Source: Vanilla planifolia
Taxonomy: Eukaryota > Streptophyta > Magnoliopsida > Asparagales > Orchidaceae
DNA: 64,000 nucleotides
Direction: 5' to 3'
NCBI GenBank assembly: GCA_023846275.1
Contig: CM043868.1
Location: 18,695,755 to 18,759,754, forward strand
Below the pieces are notes generated by a model, which had not been told where the DNA came from, did no database searches, and worked only from the letters and a program-made list of their open reading frames with translations. The position numbers and the translations under genes were made by a program. Below, piece by piece: positions 62,635-64,000 of this stretch (within the stretch, counting starts at the first letter, position 1; every line of letters starts with the position of its first letter).

Positions 62635-63685
62635 TTAGCCGAAACAAAAGCTACTCGAGTAAGTGCTCGTCAGCTCTGCGCACGGCCATGGATGCACTCC
62701 AACCGCCGAACCGCTCACCTCAGAGCACCGCCACGGCTCCCGCCGCGTTCCGACGCCCCACAGCCTCACATTCGACAGGCAGATGTGCGTAAACTGCGAA
62801 CCATTGATCCCCTCGATGGATCCCGGAAGCTGCACTCCCAACCCCCACACGTTCCTTATCGTCACTCCGTCCACCACCGGTAACGCCTCCGGATCGAAGC
62901 CGTCGTCAGGGTGGTCACCAACTTCGCCGGCGATCCTTACGCCCTGGCGAACCCCGCTCATGTACACGTCCGACATGGTCACATTCCTTATGTAGCCTCC
63001 CCTGCCTACATTGGTCTTTATGTGGATGCCAATGCCCGTCTCGAAGAGGCTTATGTTCTCAACCAAGATGTTCTCCACTCCTCCCGAGGTCTCGCTGCCA
63101 ATGGCTATGCCGCTGAAGGGAGAGGACCCGGTGACCCTGCGGACAGTGATGTTGTTGCTCGGGCGGCCGTAGGAAATGCCATACTCGTCCCAGCCGCTCT
63201 TCACGGCCACGAGGTCATCCCCGGTAGAGATGAAGGAGTCCTCTACGCAGACATTGGAGCTGGAATCTGTGCTTTTGTTAATGTGAAGGTTAGAACGTAA
63301 TATTGACTGTATTGAATGCAACCCATGTGAGTTTTAGGTCTTAAAAATCACACCTGGGTCGATTCCATCTGTATTGGGAGAGTCGTGTGGAGCAAGAACA
63401 GTTACTGATCTTATGACGACATTGCTGCAAGGTGGGGAAGAGCATTAAAGGGATTTGAAGTGATGCAAAAGTAAATTGCAAAGATTCTCTGAGACTAAAT
63501 TCATGTGTACCTGCAGTAAACAGGATGAATGTTCCAAAATGGGGAGTTTTGGAAGGTTACGTTGGAGATGTGAATGTCTTTGGAATGCATGAACTCTAGG
63601 AGGGTTGGCCTTGTGAAAGGGAGAGTTCTTTGGCGCCACATGTCCCACCACACTCCACCCTGGCCATCAATTGTTCCATTCTCAC
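62635..63685 (-). CDS. Polygalacturonase-like protein (GH28), 3' part only
   Basis: Three terminal exons on the minus strand: 63685-63511, 63424-63354 and 63266-62635, with introns of 86 and 87 bp, all GT-AG and in phase, giving 291 residues. The upstream exons lie beyond the window (63686-64000 looks like intron). The right-handed beta-helix family GH28 is shown by GTIDGQGGVWWDMW, NTDGIDPDSSSNV, FISTGDDLVAVKSGWDEYG and IHIKTNVGRGG. These hold the catalytic Asp of NTD and the DD pair and the substrate-binding K. The usual GHG is replaced by SGIAIGSE. Expected role: pectin modification in the cell wall; a signal peptide would be in the missing part. Several N-x-S/T sites fit secretion. It ends after a short Ser/Phe-rich tail. 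Confidence 0.9.
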
Positions 63686-64000
63686 CTGCAAGTTAAAGAG
63701 CCAACAACGATGAGGCGGTAAAAGCCAAGTGATCACTTCTTTTATATCTGTTTCTCACGAGCTTCACAAAAGCAACAAGGTTTTTTGTAGGATGGTAGCA
63801 TTCCCTTCCCTTTTTTAGCATTCAAATACGAAAACAGATCTACCAAATATTCTAAACATCATTATAGTAATTTAAACAGGGTAGGTTGCCGTTATTATTG
63901 CAGTTTAAAAATTAGTTTTTTAAGTAGTTTTTGAGAATGTCTTTTTTGAAACGATGATGTATACAAATAAAAAAGAGTTTTTCACATCATCATTTCATAG

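Noticed and set aside
62663-63300. Plus-strand frames of 110 and 129 residues
   Set aside because: Shadows of the GC-rich last exon of the minus-strand polygalacturonase-like gene.
1-64000. A previously undescribed multi-gene system
   Set aside because: The recognised genes are unrelated single plant genes, and the remaining structure is explained by retroelements and duplications. No coordinated gene set was seen.

Overview
The window is nuclear DNA from a flowering plant. Genes are sparse, intron-rich and separated by long AT-rich tracts full of decayed LTR retrotransposons. The multi-exon trithorax-like methyltransferase, the plant-type GH28 polygalacturonase with introns of about 86 bp, and the tRNA-iMet type primer sites of Copia elements all point that way. 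A GC-richer first exon and the general style hint at a monocot, but that is only an impression. There are no prokaryotic operons, CRISPR arrays or recognisable tRNA/rRNA genes.

Layout. 1-10 kb: AT-rich intergenic DNA with two decayed Ty3-gypsy fragments on the minus strand (about 0.96-2.64 kb and 7.8-8.4 kb). 10.1-28.8 kb: one large plus-strand gene, an ATX3/4/5-class histone H3 lysine methyltransferase. I could join 23 coding exons into one uninterrupted 1077-residue frame. Its 5.6 kb intron 14 holds a decayed Copia element in antisense orientation, and two introns appear to use GC-AG borders. 28.8-33.1 kb: AT-rich, no gene seen. 33.1-47.8 kb: three small intron-less genes for acylation-type MGNC-start proteins. 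Two of them lie in a direct segmental duplication (33.2-35.8 and 40.0-42.7 kb); the third is on the minus strand at 47.3-47.6 kb. Between the first two sits a complete non-autonomous LTR retrotransposon (35,978-39,074), with 309-bp LTRs, the target duplication TTCAT, a primer binding site and a polypurine tract. A truncated LTR of a related element follows it in the opposite orientation. 42-46.4 kb is a local array of diverged repeat units. 47.8-62.6 kb: AT-rich, with a few GC-richer islands, a decayed coding-like tract near 59 kb and a diverged direct duplication at 60.2-62.05 kb. 62.6-64 kb: the last three exons of a minus-strand polygalacturonase-like gene whose 5' part lies outside the window.

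The genes do not form a pathway. The methyltransferase acts on chromatin, the MGNC proteins are probably membrane-associated proteins of unknown function, and the GH28 protein is probably secreted to the cell wall. Nothing here looks like a wholly new system. The most distinctive items are the internally consistent methyltransferase gene model with two GC-AG introns, the non-autonomous retroelement carrying an unidentified 183-residue frame, and the MGNC gene cluster with its repeat array.
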